Of a stretch of DNA of 64,000 bases, positions 29,812-38,754 are shown piece by piece; the first letter of the stretch is position 1; every line of letters begins with the position of its first letter. Under the pieces are notes generated by a model. The model was not told the DNA's origin and searched no databases. It saw nothing but the letters and a program-made list of their open reading frames with translations. The stretch covers positions 836,573 through 900,572 of the forward strand of contig CALSOP010000002.1 of assembly GCA_943788005.1 (NCBI GenBank), given 5' to 3'. A program made the position numbers and the translations under genes. The stretch is from an uncultured Gammaproteobacteria bacterium. Its GTDB lineage: Bacteria > Pseudomonadota > Gammaproteobacteria > Eutrophobiales > Eutrophobiaceae.

Positions 29812-31413
29812 ATGAGTGAAGCAGTCATCCACGACGATCATAACGATCATCACGATCATAAGCCGACCGGCATAGGCCGTTGGCTGTTTTCCACTAATCA
29901 TAAGGACATCGGCACCATGTATTTGGTGTTTGCCCTGATTATGTTTTTTATCGGCGGCGCCATGGCGATGGTTATTCGTGCTGAATTATTTCAACCGGGG
30001 CTTCAGTTTGTCGATCCCCAGTTCTTCAATTCAATGACAACAGTACATGCGCTAGTCATGATTTTCGGCGCTGTAATGCCGGCTGGCGTTGGTTTAGCTA
30101 ACTGGATGATACCAATGATGATTGGTGCGCCGGATATGGCGATGCCACGTATGAATAATATGAGTTTCTGGATCCTGCCATTTGCGTTCACGCTGTTGTT
30201 ATCTACCTTTTTTATGCAAGGCGGCGCACCAGCTGGTGGTTGGACTATGTACCCTCCATTAGTGTTGCAGTTAGGCGATGGGTTCCCGTTCTTGATTTTC
30301 GCCGTGCATTTTCTGGGTATCTCATCGATTATGGGTGCAATCAATATTATTGCGACCGTGTTTAATATGCGTGCGCCAGGCATGACCTTCATGAGATTGC
30401 CTTTATTTGTTTGGACCTGGATTATAACCGCATTTTTGTTGATCGCCGCGATGCCAGTACTGGCAGGTGCAGTAACGATGTTGTTGACCGATAAATTTTT
30501 CGGCACCGCGTTCTTTGATGCTGCCGGTGGTGGCGACCCAGTATTGTTCCAGCATGTGTTCTGGTTTTTTGGTCATCCGGAAGTCTATATTTTGGTGTTG
30601 CCTTCGTTCGGTATTATCTCGCAGATTATTCCAACCTTTGCACGCAAGCCATTGTTTGGTTATGCGTCTATGGTCTATGCGACAGCATCAATTGCATTTT
30701 TGTCTTTCTTTGTATGGGCGCACCATATGTTCACCGTTGGTATGCCTTTAGCAGGCGAGTTGTTTTTCATGTATGCCACCATGGCGATTGCAGTTCCAAC
30801 AGGGGTTAAAGTCTTTAACTGGACGGCAACCATGTGGAAAGGCTCTATGACCTTTGAAACGCCAATGTTGTTTTCTATTGGTGTTCTGTTCATGTTCACT
30901 CTGGGTGGTTTCTCTGGTTTGATGATGGGAATAACCCCGGTAGACTTTCAGTATCACGACACTTATTTCATTGTGGCACATTTTCATTATGTCTTGGTGC
31001 CAGGTATTGTCTTCGGCATAGTTGGCGGTGTCTATTACTGGTTGCCAAAATGGACTGGCCATATGTATGACGAGACGCTTGGTAAGTGGCACTTCTGGAC
31101 ATCGACCATTTCTGTCAACATATTGTTTTTCCCAATGCATTTCATTGGCTTAGCAGGAATGCCTCGACGTATCCCTGATTACAGTACGCAGTTTACTGAC
31201 TGGAATATGATTATCAGTATTGGCGGGTTTGCTTTCGGATTGAGTCAGTTGATACTTGTTTGGGTCGTAATCAAGTGTATTCGTGGTGGTGAAAAAGCAA
31301 CAGATGAGGTCTGGGAAGGAGCGCATGGTTTAGAGTTTACCTTGTCGTCGCCACCCCCATTCCATAGCTTTACTACTCCGCCAGAAGTGACGGACGCAAC
31401 GGCTCATTCATAG
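29812..31413 (+). CDS. coxA: cytochrome c oxidase subunit I
   Basis: Haem-copper oxidase catalytic subunit, 533 residues with 12 membrane helices. The N-terminus is rich in His and Asp (HDDHNDHHDHK). Conserved haem and CuB sites: TTVHALVMIFGAVMP (low-spin haem His), HPEVYILVLPSFGIIS (CuB His and the cross-linked Tyr), WAHHMFTVGM, and VAHFHYVLVPGIVFG. This is type A. Ends with a Pro/Ser-rich tail. It follows coxB by 54 bases. Confidence 0.97.
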   Translation: MSEAVIHDDHNDHHDHKPTGIGRWLFSTNHKDIGTMYLVFALIMFFIGGAMAMVIRAELFQPGLQFVDPQFFNSMTTVHALVMIFGAVMPAGVGLANWMIPMMIGAPDMAMPRMNNMSFWILPFAFTLLLSTFFMQGGAPAGGWTMYPPLVLQLGDGFPFLIFAVHFLGISSIMGAINIIATVFNMRAPGMTFMRLPLFVWTWIITAFLLIAAMPVLAGAVTMLLTDKFFGTAFFDAAGGGDPVLFQHVFWFFGHPEVYILVLPSFGIISQIIPTFARKPLFGYASMVYATASIAFLSFFVWAHHMFTVGMPLAGELFFMYATMAIAVPTGVKVFNWTATMWKGSMTFETPMLFSIGVLFMFTLGGFSGLMMGITPVDFQYHDTYFIVAHFHYVLVPGIVFGIVGGVYYWLPKWTGHMYDETLGKWHFWTSTISVNILFFPMHFIGLAGMPRRIPDYSTQFTDWNMIISIGGFAFGLSQLILVWVVIKCIRGGEKATDEVWEGAHGLEFTLSSPPPFHSFTTPPEVTDATAHS

Positions 31414-31438
31414 ATATTAAGGGTTAAGCACTGTGATA

Positions 31439-31561
31439 ATGCGTGACGATGATAAAACATCTGCAGAAAAGGAATTAGCAGCAAAGAACATGCGACTGGT
31501 TATCGTTCTTGGATTAGTTGCGGTTGGTTTTTACGTTGGCATAATCTTGACATACATGTAG
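31439..31561 (+). CDS. small single-TM protein in the cox cluster
   Basis: A 40-residue frame reading MRDDDKTSAEKELAAKNMRL followed by a hydrophobic helix (VIVLGLVAVGFYVGIILTYM). It fills the gap between coxA and ctaG, with a few bases before ctaG. Short single-helix proteins at this place (between coxA and ctaG/cox11) occur in other Proteobacteria. A GTG at 31433 is an alternative start six bases upstream. Function unknown; oxidase assembly is a guess. Confidence 0.62.
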   Translation: MRDDDKTSAEKELAAKNMRLVIVLGLVAVGFYVGIILTYM

Positions 31562-31563
31562 AT

Positions 31564-32142
31564 ATGGCACAAAAGACAGCAGTTTCAGCAAAGAAGCTTT
31601 TCGCTTTTGCCGCTTGTATGTTTGGGTTTGGTTATGCGTTAGTGCCTATTTACGATGTCTTGTGTGATGTCACGGGCCTTAATGGCAAAACCGGGGAAGT
31701 TTCTCAGGTAGAAGCAGAAGCTCGGCATGTGGATATGGATCGGTTGGTGACGGTTGAGTTTGATACCAATGTTAATCCGGCATTGCCCTGGAAGTTTGAA
31801 GCAGAGGAGTTCAAGATGAAGGTGCACCCTGGCGCGATAGCCGAGGCGGTCTTTATCGTTGAGAACACTTCAAACAAACCAGTTGTCGGACAGGCGATTC
31901 CAAGCGTAATGCCAGCATTGGCGTCGCTATATTTTGATAAAACAGAATGTTTCTGTTTTACAACGCAATTGCTAGAACCAGGCGAACGTAAAGAAATGAT
32001 TGTGCGTTATGTTATTGGCTCTGAATTGCCGCAGGATATTTCAACAATGACGTTGTCATATACTTTTTTTAAGTCGCCTGACAGTAACGATGTTGCGACT
32101 ACAGTAATTAAAACTGACAGAACGATAAGCACGCAAGGTTAG
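31564..32142 (+). CDS. ctaG: cytochrome c oxidase assembly protein CtaG/Cox11
   Basis: Periplasmic copper chaperone delivering copper to CuB of subunit I. The 192 residues have one N-terminal membrane helix (about 9-28: LFAFAACMFGFGYALVPIYD), then an immunoglobulin-like domain. The copper-binding motif CFCF occurs in TECFCFTTQLLEPGE. Length and domain order match Cox11. It lies between the 40-residue gene and coxC. Confidence 0.94.
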   Translation: MAQKTAVSAKKLFAFAACMFGFGYALVPIYDVLCDVTGLNGKTGEVSQVEAEARHVDMDRLVTVEFDTNVNPALPWKFEAEEFKMKVHPGAIAEAVFIVENTSNKPVVGQAIPSVMPALASLYFDKTECFCFTTQLLEPGERKEMIVRYVIGSELPQDISTMTLSYTFFKSPDSNDVATTVIKTDRTISTQG

Positions 32143-32175
32143 TAAAACAATAAATAATAGAAATGAGGAATAGTT

Positions 32176-33069
32176 ATGTCTAACTCTCAAGACACATATT
32201 TTATCCCGGAACCAAGTCGTTGGCCTATAGTAGGAACGCTGGCATTGTTCATTACCTTCATTGGCGGCGGTATGTTTTTGAATGGATCAGGGCCAGGCAC
32301 TTACGTATTGTTCCTTGGTCTAGCTGCTGTCATTTATATGTTTTATGGCTGGTTTTCAGATGTTATCGGTGAAAGTCTGTCAGGAAGTTATAACAAGCAA
32401 GTTGATATTAGCTTTCGCTGGGGAATGAGTTGGTTTATTTTTTCTGAAGTAATGTTCTTCGCAGCATTCTTTGGAGCACTTTTTTATATCAGGGTCTTGT
32501 CTGTGCCATGGCTCGGCGGTGAAGGCGCCGGTTTTGCGACACATATGTTTTTATGGCCGGATTTCCAGGCGATATGGCCTTTGTTGTCGACGCCTGACAT
32601 GTCATTGGCAAATGCAGATTCAAAATACATCGCTATTAAAGAAGTCATTCCTGCGTTTGATGTTCCTCTAGTAAATACAATACTGCTTCTCTCTAGTGGA
32701 GTAACGGTTACTTTAGCGCATCATGCTTTGAAGAAAGATCATCGCGCTCCTTTGTGTTGGTGGTTGGCCGCGACCGTTCTATTAGGTTTTGTATTCGTTT
32801 ATTTTCAAATGGTTGAATACGGACATGCTTATCACGAACTAGATCTGACAATGAAATCGGGTGTTTACGGCTCAACATTTTTTATGTTGACTGGTTTTCA
32901 CGGTTTTCATGTGACCATGGGCGCAACTATGCTCTTGGTCATTTTGTTCAGATCAATGAAGGGTCATTTTTCATCGAAAGATCACTTTGCCTTTGAAGGT
33001 GTTGCCTGGTATTGGCACTTTGTTGATGTGGTTTGGCTGGGGTTATATGTCTTTGTTTATTGGATATAG
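32176..33069 (+). CDS. coxC: cytochrome c oxidase subunit III
   Basis: Structural membrane subunit of aa3-type oxidase, 297 residues with about seven helices. The family C-terminal motif FHGFHVTMGATMLL and GVAWYWHFVDVVWLGLY are intact. A region of about 35 residues near 105-145 (WPDFQAIWPLLSTPD) is typical of this subgroup. It is followed by a strong terminator at 33094, ending the first cox transcript. Confidence 0.96.
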   Translation: MSNSQDTYFIPEPSRWPIVGTLALFITFIGGGMFLNGSGPGTYVLFLGLAAVIYMFYGWFSDVIGESLSGSYNKQVDISFRWGMSWFIFSEVMFFAAFFGALFYIRVLSVPWLGGEGAGFATHMFLWPDFQAIWPLLSTPDMSLANADSKYIAIKEVIPAFDVPLVNTILLLSSGVTVTLAHHALKKDHRAPLCWWLAATVLLGFVFVYFQMVEYGHAYHELDLTMKSGVYGSTFFMLTGFHGFHVTMGATMLLVILFRSMKGHFSSKDHFAFEGVAWYWHFVDVVWLGLYVFVYWI

Positions 33070-33093
33070 ATAAGCAGATAGTTAGTATACGGA

Positions 33094-33119
33094 GGCGCTG
33101 CTAAAGCAGCGCCTTTTTT
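33094..33119 (+). terminator. rho-independent terminator after coxC
   Basis: Stem GGCGCTGC, loop TAAA, stem GCAGCGCC (eight GC-rich pairs, perfect), then six T. A textbook intrinsic terminator 24 bases after the coxC stop codon, in the plus direction. Confidence 0.92.
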
Positions 33120-33157
33120 AGTTTGGGCTTTAAAAAGTGTAACTGCTTGAGGTTAAG

Positions 33158-33376
33158 CTAAAAACCAGCGCTGTGTGGTTGAATCCAGCCAAACCTGAAG
33201 CCTACAAACAGTGATACAAATAGTAGTATTGAAAGTGTGACTCGGAAAGTAAGCGTAGTGACTAGGCGTTTTGATTTTGAGTCATCTTTGACTAGGTAAA
33301 AGCCACCGGCTAATAAAGAAGCGCCAATCGAGAGAAATAATATTGCAATGTATATTTTAAAAAGCAGAATGGCCAT
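33158..33376 (-). CDS. twin transmembrane protein (DUF2909 family)
   Basis: A 72-residue protein with two hydrophobic helices (about 2-27 and 42-62) joined by a short charged loop (LVKDDSKSKRLVTTLTFRV). It matches the pattern of the DUF2909 twin-transmembrane family often placed between coxC and surf1 in Gammaproteobacteria. It is on the minus strand, opposite to its neighbours. Function unknown; a link to oxidase assembly is inferred only from position. Confidence 0.78.
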   Translation of the reverse strand: MAILLFKIYIAILFLSIGASLLAGGFYLVKDDSKSKRLVTTLTFRVTLSILLFVSLFVGFRFGWIQPHSAGF

Positions 33377-33437
33377 TGTTGTTGTCTCGGTTTGTTATGT
33401 AGATATTCTACCAGTATAACCAGCATACATTTAGCAT

Positions 33438-34199
33438 ATGAAAATAAATTTTGGACAGTGGTGTTTTAGTCCGCGAATAATTACCAGTTTATTGACTTTG
33501 CTGCTGTTTGGTTTGTTTGTTTTTCTAGGTTGTTGGCAATTAGATCGGGCTGAACAAAAAAGAAATCTTCATGTTGAATTTGAGAACAGACAGTCTGGGA
33601 ATGTACTAGATTTAAATCAGAATAATAACGATTTATTAGATACGGAAAGTCTTTTGTGGCGGCCGGTGATAGTAAAGGGGAAGTTTTTAGAAAGTTTTCA
33701 GATTCTTTTAGACAATCAGATTCAAAATACGAAAGCAGGATACTATGTTTATACAGCTTTTAGCCTAATTGATAGTAAACACTCAGTTTTAATTAACCGT
33801 GGCTGGTTAGCTGCAAACCCAGATCGAAAGATAAGTCCGAAACTAAATATGGTTGAAGGATTTGTAAGTATTAAAGCAGTTATCAAAGAAATACCTAAAA
33901 CAGGTCTCGTATTAAAAGACCTGCCGCCAGAAATAATGGGTAAAGGTATTTTTAGAGTACAGAAAGTAGATCTTGATGAACTGGCTGATTTGACTAATAC
34001 AAAACTTTTGCCTTACATCGCTAGGTTGTCGTCGGAGTCGGAACATGGTTATCATCGCCAATGGTCAACACCGGGCTCGGGTGAAAATGTGCATAATGGT
34101 TATGCTTTTCAATGGTTCGCCTTTGCAGCAGCGTTATTAGTAATTTATTTGTTATTAAATATAAAGCGAAAAAAGAATCAGGGCAAGTTGTATGAGTGA
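33438..34199 (+). CDS. SURF1 family cytochrome oxidase assembly protein
   Basis: Assembly factor for haem a insertion into subunit I, 253 residues. It has the SURF1 plan: an N-terminal helix (about 11-32), a periplasmic domain with the motif LLWRPVIVKGKF and INRGWLAA, and a C-terminal helix (about 221-243) preceded by HNGYAFQWFAFAAALL. It overlaps the next gene by eight bases. Confidence 0.93.
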   Translation: MKINFGQWCFSPRIITSLLTLLLFGLFVFLGCWQLDRAEQKRNLHVEFENRQSGNVLDLNQNNNDLLDTESLLWRPVIVKGKFLESFQILLDNQIQNTKAGYYVYTAFSLIDSKHSVLINRGWLAANPDRKISPKLNMVEGFVSIKAVIKEIPKTGLVLKDLPPEIMGKGIFRVQKVDLDELADLTNTKLLPYIARLSSESEHGYHRQWSTPGSGENVHNGYAFQWFAFAAALLVIYLLLNIKRKKNQGKLYE

Positions 34200-34806
34200 A
34201 GATATTAAAAACATAAAGAAAAGTAACAGGCTAACTATTGTAATGGTTGTCCTTATGTTTGTTAGCCCATTGATTTTATCCTGGTATGTTTTTAATTATA
34301 CCGATTTTATTGAGATGAGGGGCATGTCAAACAAAGGTGACTTGGTTGTGCCTGTTAGGCCCGTCGGCGATTTAGCCTTGATTGATCCATTTAACGATCA
34401 GAGAAAAGATAGTTTATATGGTGAATGGAATTTAGTTTATATTGCCGATGTTTGTGACCAAGCGTGTATGGATAATATATATCTTATACGCCAGATACAC
34501 GCCTCCATGGATAAGCATTCATTGCGCGTTCAAAAAGTGCTGCTTTTAACCAATCAAGCAAGGAATGAAGTAAAAGAAAAGCTGATAAAATTTAAAGGGC
34601 AACAAATTATAAATACTGATTTAATCAATGTGGATAAATTGTTGCTTAAATTTAGATTGAATGATGCGGACGATCCTTTAAAAGCGGAGCGTATTTACAT
34701 TATAGATCCTCTTGGTAATTTAATGATGAGCTATAGCCCGGGTGTTAATCCGCGCGATATTCATAATGATTTGAAGAAATTATTACGTGGATCTCGCATA
34801 GGATGA
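34192..34806 (+). CDS. membrane-anchored SCO-like protein of the cox cluster
   Basis: A 204-residue protein with an N-terminal helix (about 15-36) and a periplasmic domain that looks thioredoxin-like: WNLVYIADVCDQACMDNIYLI has a CxxxC pair, as in SCO copper chaperones, and the C-terminal IYIIDPLGNLMMSYSPG resembles the end of the SCO fold. It is more divergent than true Sco1, so I do not call it sco1. It lies between surf1 and ctaA and overlaps surf1, supporting a job in oxidase assembly. Confidence 0.72.
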   Translation: MSEDIKNIKKSNRLTIVMVVLMFVSPLILSWYVFNYTDFIEMRGMSNKGDLVVPVRPVGDLALIDPFNDQRKDSLYGEWNLVYIADVCDQACMDNIYLIRQIHASMDKHSLRVQKVLLLTNQARNEVKEKLIKFKGQQIINTDLINVDKLLLKFRLNDADDPLKAERIYIIDPLGNLMMSYSPGVNPRDIHNDLKKLLRGSRIG

Positions 34807-34822
34807 ATAGGGAATATTAAAA

Positions 34823-35817
34823 ATGAACGATAATAAGATTATTCTGCTCCTTCTGCGGATTGCTTGTGCTTTAGCATTTTTAGTAATCGTGGTCGGTGCC
34901 TATACTCGTTTATCAGACGCTGGATTAGGCTGCCCAGACTGGCCGGGTTGTTATGGTAACTTAATTGTTCCTGATAAATCAGATCGCCTAAATGAGACGT
35001 ATCCAGAACGCCCGTTAGAACTTGGCAAGGCATGGACTGAAATGGCTCATCGTTATGCGGCAAGTTCATTAGGCTTGTTGATTTTAATTATCGCCATCAT
35101 GTCATGGACGAAATCGTCATTATCGAAAATGCGGGTGTTTACATCAGGATTGCTGTTGTTAGTTATTTTCCAGGGCATGCTGGGCATGTGGACCGTCACG
35201 CTGATTGCTGAAGCCCATTATCGTTTTGTCGCACCTGCTGGGCGGGCTGTCTATTTTGTCCTTATTATATTGGACAGTTTTACGGCAACAATCACACCAA
35301 AATACAGACACTATTATTGACAATCGAAAGTTATTGCCGCTCGTAATTGTCGGGCTGACAGTCTTAGGCTTTCAAATTTTGTTGGGTGGATGGACAAGTA
35401 CAAATTATGCTGCGCTGGCCTGCCCGGATTTTCCGACCTGTCAGGGTGTTTGGTGGCCGAACATGGACTTCAGCGAGGGATTTATATTGTGGCGTGGTTT
35501 GGGCATAGATTATGAGGGAGGCGTGTTGCATGGCACGCGCAAGAACAGCTATCCACATGGCCCATCGAATTGGTGCGCTCATTACTTTTTTCACCATTTT
35601 AACAGTTGCTGTTCAGACGATGAGATCTGGCACTAAAAACATCAAACTAACGGCACTAATCATCTTGATAATTTTATTTGCACAAGTGTCCTTGGGCATC
35701 GCAAACATCAAATTCTATCTCCCACTATCAGTAGCAGTGGCGCACAATGGGGTAGCTGCGTTATTATTGTTGTCTCTGGTAACACTGTTACACCAATGTC
35801 TGCCAGTTAAAAAATAA
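34823..35817 (+). pseudogene. ctaA: ctaA (haem A synthase), disrupted by two frameshifts
   Basis: Haem A synthase (Cox15/CtaA) converts haem O to haem A for aa3 oxidases. Three consecutive frames carry one protein. Frame one (from ATG 34823) gives GAYTRLSDAGLGCPDWPGCYG, EMAHRYAAS and GMWTVTL, then switches near 35202; frame two gives LLKPIIVLSHLLGG and CPDFPTCQGVWWP, then switches near 35530; frame three gives RTAIHMAHRIGAL and HNGVAALLLLSL to the stop at 35817. Removing one base at each point restores the family alignment with no gap. Histidine ligands are all still encoded. Sequence error or recent inactivation. Confidence 0.9.
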
Positions 35818-35831
35818 TCAGGAGTTCTCCC

Positions 35832-36740
35832 TTGGAAGATCAGACACTTACAGACACCTCTGCCGTTAGTTGGCAAGACTACCTAGCTCTTTGTAAGCTA
35901 AAGGTAGTGTCGCTTATCGTTTTCACAGCGATTGTTGGTATGTTTATGGCTACAACTGCCATGGTGCCTTGGGATGTTCTAATTTACGGGACTATCGGTA
36001 TTGGCTTTGCTGCTTGCTCTGCCGCTGCCATTAACCATGTTGTCGACCATAAGATTGACTCGATCATGGCGCGAACTAATCGCCGACCATTACCTGAGGG
36101 TAAAGTCAGTCTGGTGAATGCGGTCATCTTTGCTTGGTTCCTGGGTACTATTTCCATGGGTGTGTTGGCGTTCCTGGTCAACCCACTTACAGCTGGCTTG
36201 ACAGCGCTTTCGTTGATTGGCTATGGTTTTATTTACTCTATGTATCTGAAGCGTGCGACACCTCAGAATATTGTTATTGGTGGTGCTGCTGGTGCCGCAC
36301 CCCCGGTCTTGGGCTGGACCGCCGTTACTGGGACACTGGATCCGAATTCATTATTATTATTTCTTATTATTTTTGCCTGGACGCCGCCTCATTTCTGGGC
36401 CTTAGCAATTTATCGCCGTGAAGAATACGCCAAAGTTAATATACCAATGTTGCCTGTCACGCATGGTGTTGAGTTCACGCGACTACATATATTGTTATAT
36501 ACCATCATACTGTTTATCGTAACGTTGTTGCCATATTTAGTCGGTATGTCAGGTTTGTTTTATCTTGTTAGTGCCGTTTTGCTCGGCGTAGGCTTTCTCT
36601 ATTACGCTATTCGCATGCAATTTGATCATGCTGATCGTTTAGCGATGCAAACGTTTTCCTTTTCCATTGTCTACCTGATGATAATGTTTGCAGCTTTGTT
36701 GATCGATCATTATATCCCTTTGCTGGCGAGTGTTATTTAA
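35832..36740 (+). CDS. ctaB: protoheme IX farnesyltransferase (haem O synthase)
   Basis: UbiA-family prenyltransferase that makes haem O from haem B. The 302 residues have about nine helices and two Asp-rich motifs: NHVVDHKIDSIMARTNRRPLP and, in the second half, the YRREEYAKVNIPMLPV segment. The start is TTG at 35832, preceded by CAGGAG eight bases upstream. It completes the haem A pathway with ctaA (which is frameshifted here). Confidence 0.94.
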   Translation: MEDQTLTDTSAVSWQDYLALCKLKVVSLIVFTAIVGMFMATTAMVPWDVLIYGTIGIGFAACSAAAINHVVDHKIDSIMARTNRRPLPEGKVSLVNAVIFAWFLGTISMGVLAFLVNPLTAGLTALSLIGYGFIYSMYLKRATPQNIVIGGAAGAAPPVLGWTAVTGTLDPNSLLLFLIIFAWTPPHFWALAIYRREEYAKVNIPMLPVTHGVEFTRLHILLYTIILFIVTLLPYLVGMSGLFYLVSAVLLGVGFLYYAIRMQFDHADRLAMQTFSFSIVYLMIMFAALLIDHYIPLLASVI

Positions 36741-36844
36741 GCCTAGCGCCGTGTTGTTAATGCGTTTCACATCAAATTGATTATTTGAAAGAATGAACTG
36801 AGGTCCTGAGCTGTGGTCAGAGTGTTATTATCAGGAGACATAAC

Positions 36845-37363
36845 ATGCAGCGTAGACAATTTATCATGCAAGCCGGAAGTATTGCTGGCGCACTCATGCT
36901 GATGGGGCCGAGCGTTTTGGCACATCCAATCAATAAAAATATTAATCTGAGTTCCCTGAAAAAAGGTCATCAAGAGTGGCGCAAAATAATTTCAAACAAA
37001 GAGTTTAATATTCTGTTTGAAGAAGGAACAGAGCCTTCCTTTTCAAGCCCATTAAATCATATTAAAGAAGACGGCACGTTTATTTGCGCCGCCTGCTATT
37101 TACCTTTATTTGAATTTGATAAAAAGTATGAAAGTGGTACTGGTTGGCCTAGCTTTTATGATGCCATTGCCGGGCGGGTAGGGACAAAACTAGATCTAAA
37201 ATTGATCTGGCCAAGAAAGGAGTATCACTGTATTCGTTGTGGTGGACACCAAGGCCATATTTTTGAAGATGGCCCACAACCAACGGGTCTACGTTATTGT
37301 AACAATGGTCTTGCTCTCAAGTTCATTTCTGTCGATCAATCACTGCCTGAATTACGAGCTTAG
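36845..37363 (+). CDS. msrB: exported peptide-methionine (R)-S-oxide reductase MsrB with Tat-type signal
   Basis: A 172-residue MsrB preceded by an export signal MQRRQFIMQAGSIAGALMLM with an RR motif (Arg3-Arg4-Gln-Phe-Ile), a hydrophobic core and a likely cleavage after Ala26 (SVLA-HP). Structural zinc cysteines are Cys81, Cys84, Cys129 and Cys132; the catalytic cysteine is Cys152 in GLRYCNNG. The usual INSASL context is replaced by NNGLALKF, but the sulfoxide-reducing cysteine is retained. It is followed by msrA after two bases. It is a candidate substrate of tatABC at the window start. Confidence 0.88.
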   Translation: MQRRQFIMQAGSIAGALMLMGPSVLAHPINKNINLSSLKKGHQEWRKIISNKEFNILFEEGTEPSFSSPLNHIKEDGTFICAACYLPLFEFDKKYESGTGWPSFYDAIAGRVGTKLDLKLIWPRKEYHCIRCGGHQGHIFEDGPQPTGLRYCNNGLALKFISVDQSLPELRA

Positions 37364-37365
37364 CC

Positions 37366-38013
37366 ATGCCCAGAATTATTCTCGCTCTAGTTTTATGCGG
37401 CATCCAACCTACCTCTTTCGCGGCTAATGATGTTGCCATCTTTGCTGGGGGTTGTTTCTGGTGTATGGAAAAGCCTTTCGATAAGCTAGAAGGAGTTATT
37501 AGCTCAACATCTGGCTATACCGGAGGACATACTGAAAACCCAACTTATAAACAGACTTCATCAGGTACAACAGGTCACTATGAAGCTGTGCAGATAGAGT
37601 ACGATCCAACAAAGGTTAGTTTTCAACAATTGCTGGGTGTTTATTGGAAGAATATTGATCCGTTTGATGCTCGCGGACAGTTTTGTGATAAAGGTACACA
37701 ATACCGCGCAGCCATTTTCACCATGAACGATAATGAAAAAGAATTAGCGACAAAGAGCAAAGCTTTGTTACAAGAAAAACTAAAAGGCAAAGCAACGGTC
37801 GTCACAGAAATATTGCCAGCAAAAGAATTTTATGCTGCAGAAGATTATCACCAAGACTATTATATTAAGAACCCAGTGCGTTATAAATATTATCGGCATG
37901 GTTGTGGGAGAGACAGGAGATTAAAAGAAGTCCAAGAATTACTGCATGGTCAAAGTAAAAATGACACTGCCGGCACATTTCGGTCCTTGTGGTTAAAAAT
38001 AGTCAATGGTTAA
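37366..38013 (+). CDS. msrA: exported peptide-methionine (S)-S-oxide reductase MsrA
   Basis: A 215-residue MsrA with an N-terminal Sec-type signal (MPRIILALVLCGIQPTSFAA, cleavage about residue 19-20). The catalytic Cys30 is in GGCFWCMEKPFDKLEGV. Further signatures: SGYTGGHTENPTYKQTSSGTTGHYEAVQIEYDP, RGQFCDKGTQYRAAIF and YHQDYYIKNPVRYKYY. The two genes msrB and msrA are coupled and both appear to be exported, so they likely repair periplasmic proteins; a reductant (for example a DsbD-like or thioredoxin domain) is not visible nearby. Confidence 0.9.
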   Translation: MPRIILALVLCGIQPTSFAANDVAIFAGGCFWCMEKPFDKLEGVISSTSGYTGGHTENPTYKQTSSGTTGHYEAVQIEYDPTKVSFQQLLGVYWKNIDPFDARGQFCDKGTQYRAAIFTMNDNEKELATKSKALLQEKLKGKATVVTEILPAKEFYAAEDYHQDYYIKNPVRYKYYRHGCGRDRRLKEVQELLHGQSKNDTAGTFRSLWLKIVNG

Positions 38014-38028
38014 TCTTGCAGTAATTAA

Positions 38029-38685
38029 TTATCGAGCGTATGACAGAATCTGACCTTTGAACTCATTCGTTAGATAATCTGTATGTATTGGTTTAGATTG
38101 GTGGTGTGTGTAACCTAACCTCACCATCATTTTACTAAAACTAGCATGTCGACCTCTACCCGGATCAACGATGATTACTTCACAGTGCGGTTTAGAGTGT
38201 TGATGAATAAATTGGGATAATAAATCAGCATGTTCGTCTTCATACAAAAGATCACTGCCCAGAATAAGATCAAACTTACCTAGCGCACTAAGATCATCAG
38301 CCCAGCCTGTTTGCACGAAAGGAATTGCTCTTCCTTTATTCAAGATAACATTTTGTTCGAGAAAGCTCCCGGCTTCAGGATGATAGTCTGTCGCAGTAAT
38401 ATCAGCGTTGCGTTGATTAAGCATTAAGCTAGTGAGGCCTATACCGCACCCAATCTCTAGAATGTGTTTATCTTTGATTGCAAAGTCTGACATGAAGTTT
38501 GCTAATACTTCACTAGCCGGCCAGACAACGCCGAACAGTGACCACTGTGCGGAAGAAATGCCGAGCTTTTCAGCGATGCCCTTAGCATCAAGAAATTCTT
38601 GCTTATCACGCAGGGTACGTAAATGAATATCAACATCACCGAATTCAATAGTTTGATAACTAACACGTAACGGAGACATAAACAC
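38029..38685 (-). CDS. class I SAM-dependent methyltransferase
   Basis: A 218-residue methyltransferase with motif I HILEIGCGIGLTSLML (about residues 73-88), the TATDYHPEAGSFLEQN motif II, and FDLILGSDLLYEDEHADLL, a pattern of the METTL21-like/protein-lysine methyltransferase family or similar. The N-terminal part (WSLFGVVWPASEVLANFM) fits this group. Substrate unknown. It stands alone between msrA and the CHAD gene. Confidence 0.8.
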   Translation of the reverse strand: MFMSPLRVSYQTIEFGDVDIHLRTLRDKQEFLDAKGIAEKLGISSAQWSLFGVVWPASEVLANFMSDFAIKDKHILEIGCGIGLTSLMLNQRNADITATDYHPEAGSFLEQNVILNKGRAIPFVQTGWADDLSALGKFDLILGSDLLYEDEHADLLSQFIHQHSKPHCEVIIVDPGRGRHASFSKMMVRLGYTHHQSKPIHTDYLTNEFKGQILSYAR

Positions 38686-38754
38686 CTGTAGGATTGATGA
38701 TGCGTAGATGCAAAGTCTGAATTCTAAACGCTACGCTGAATTGCCACTGTATAC

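Noticed and set aside
30003-31140. Long antisense frames over coxA
   Set aside because: Shadow frames caused by biased codon use in coxA.
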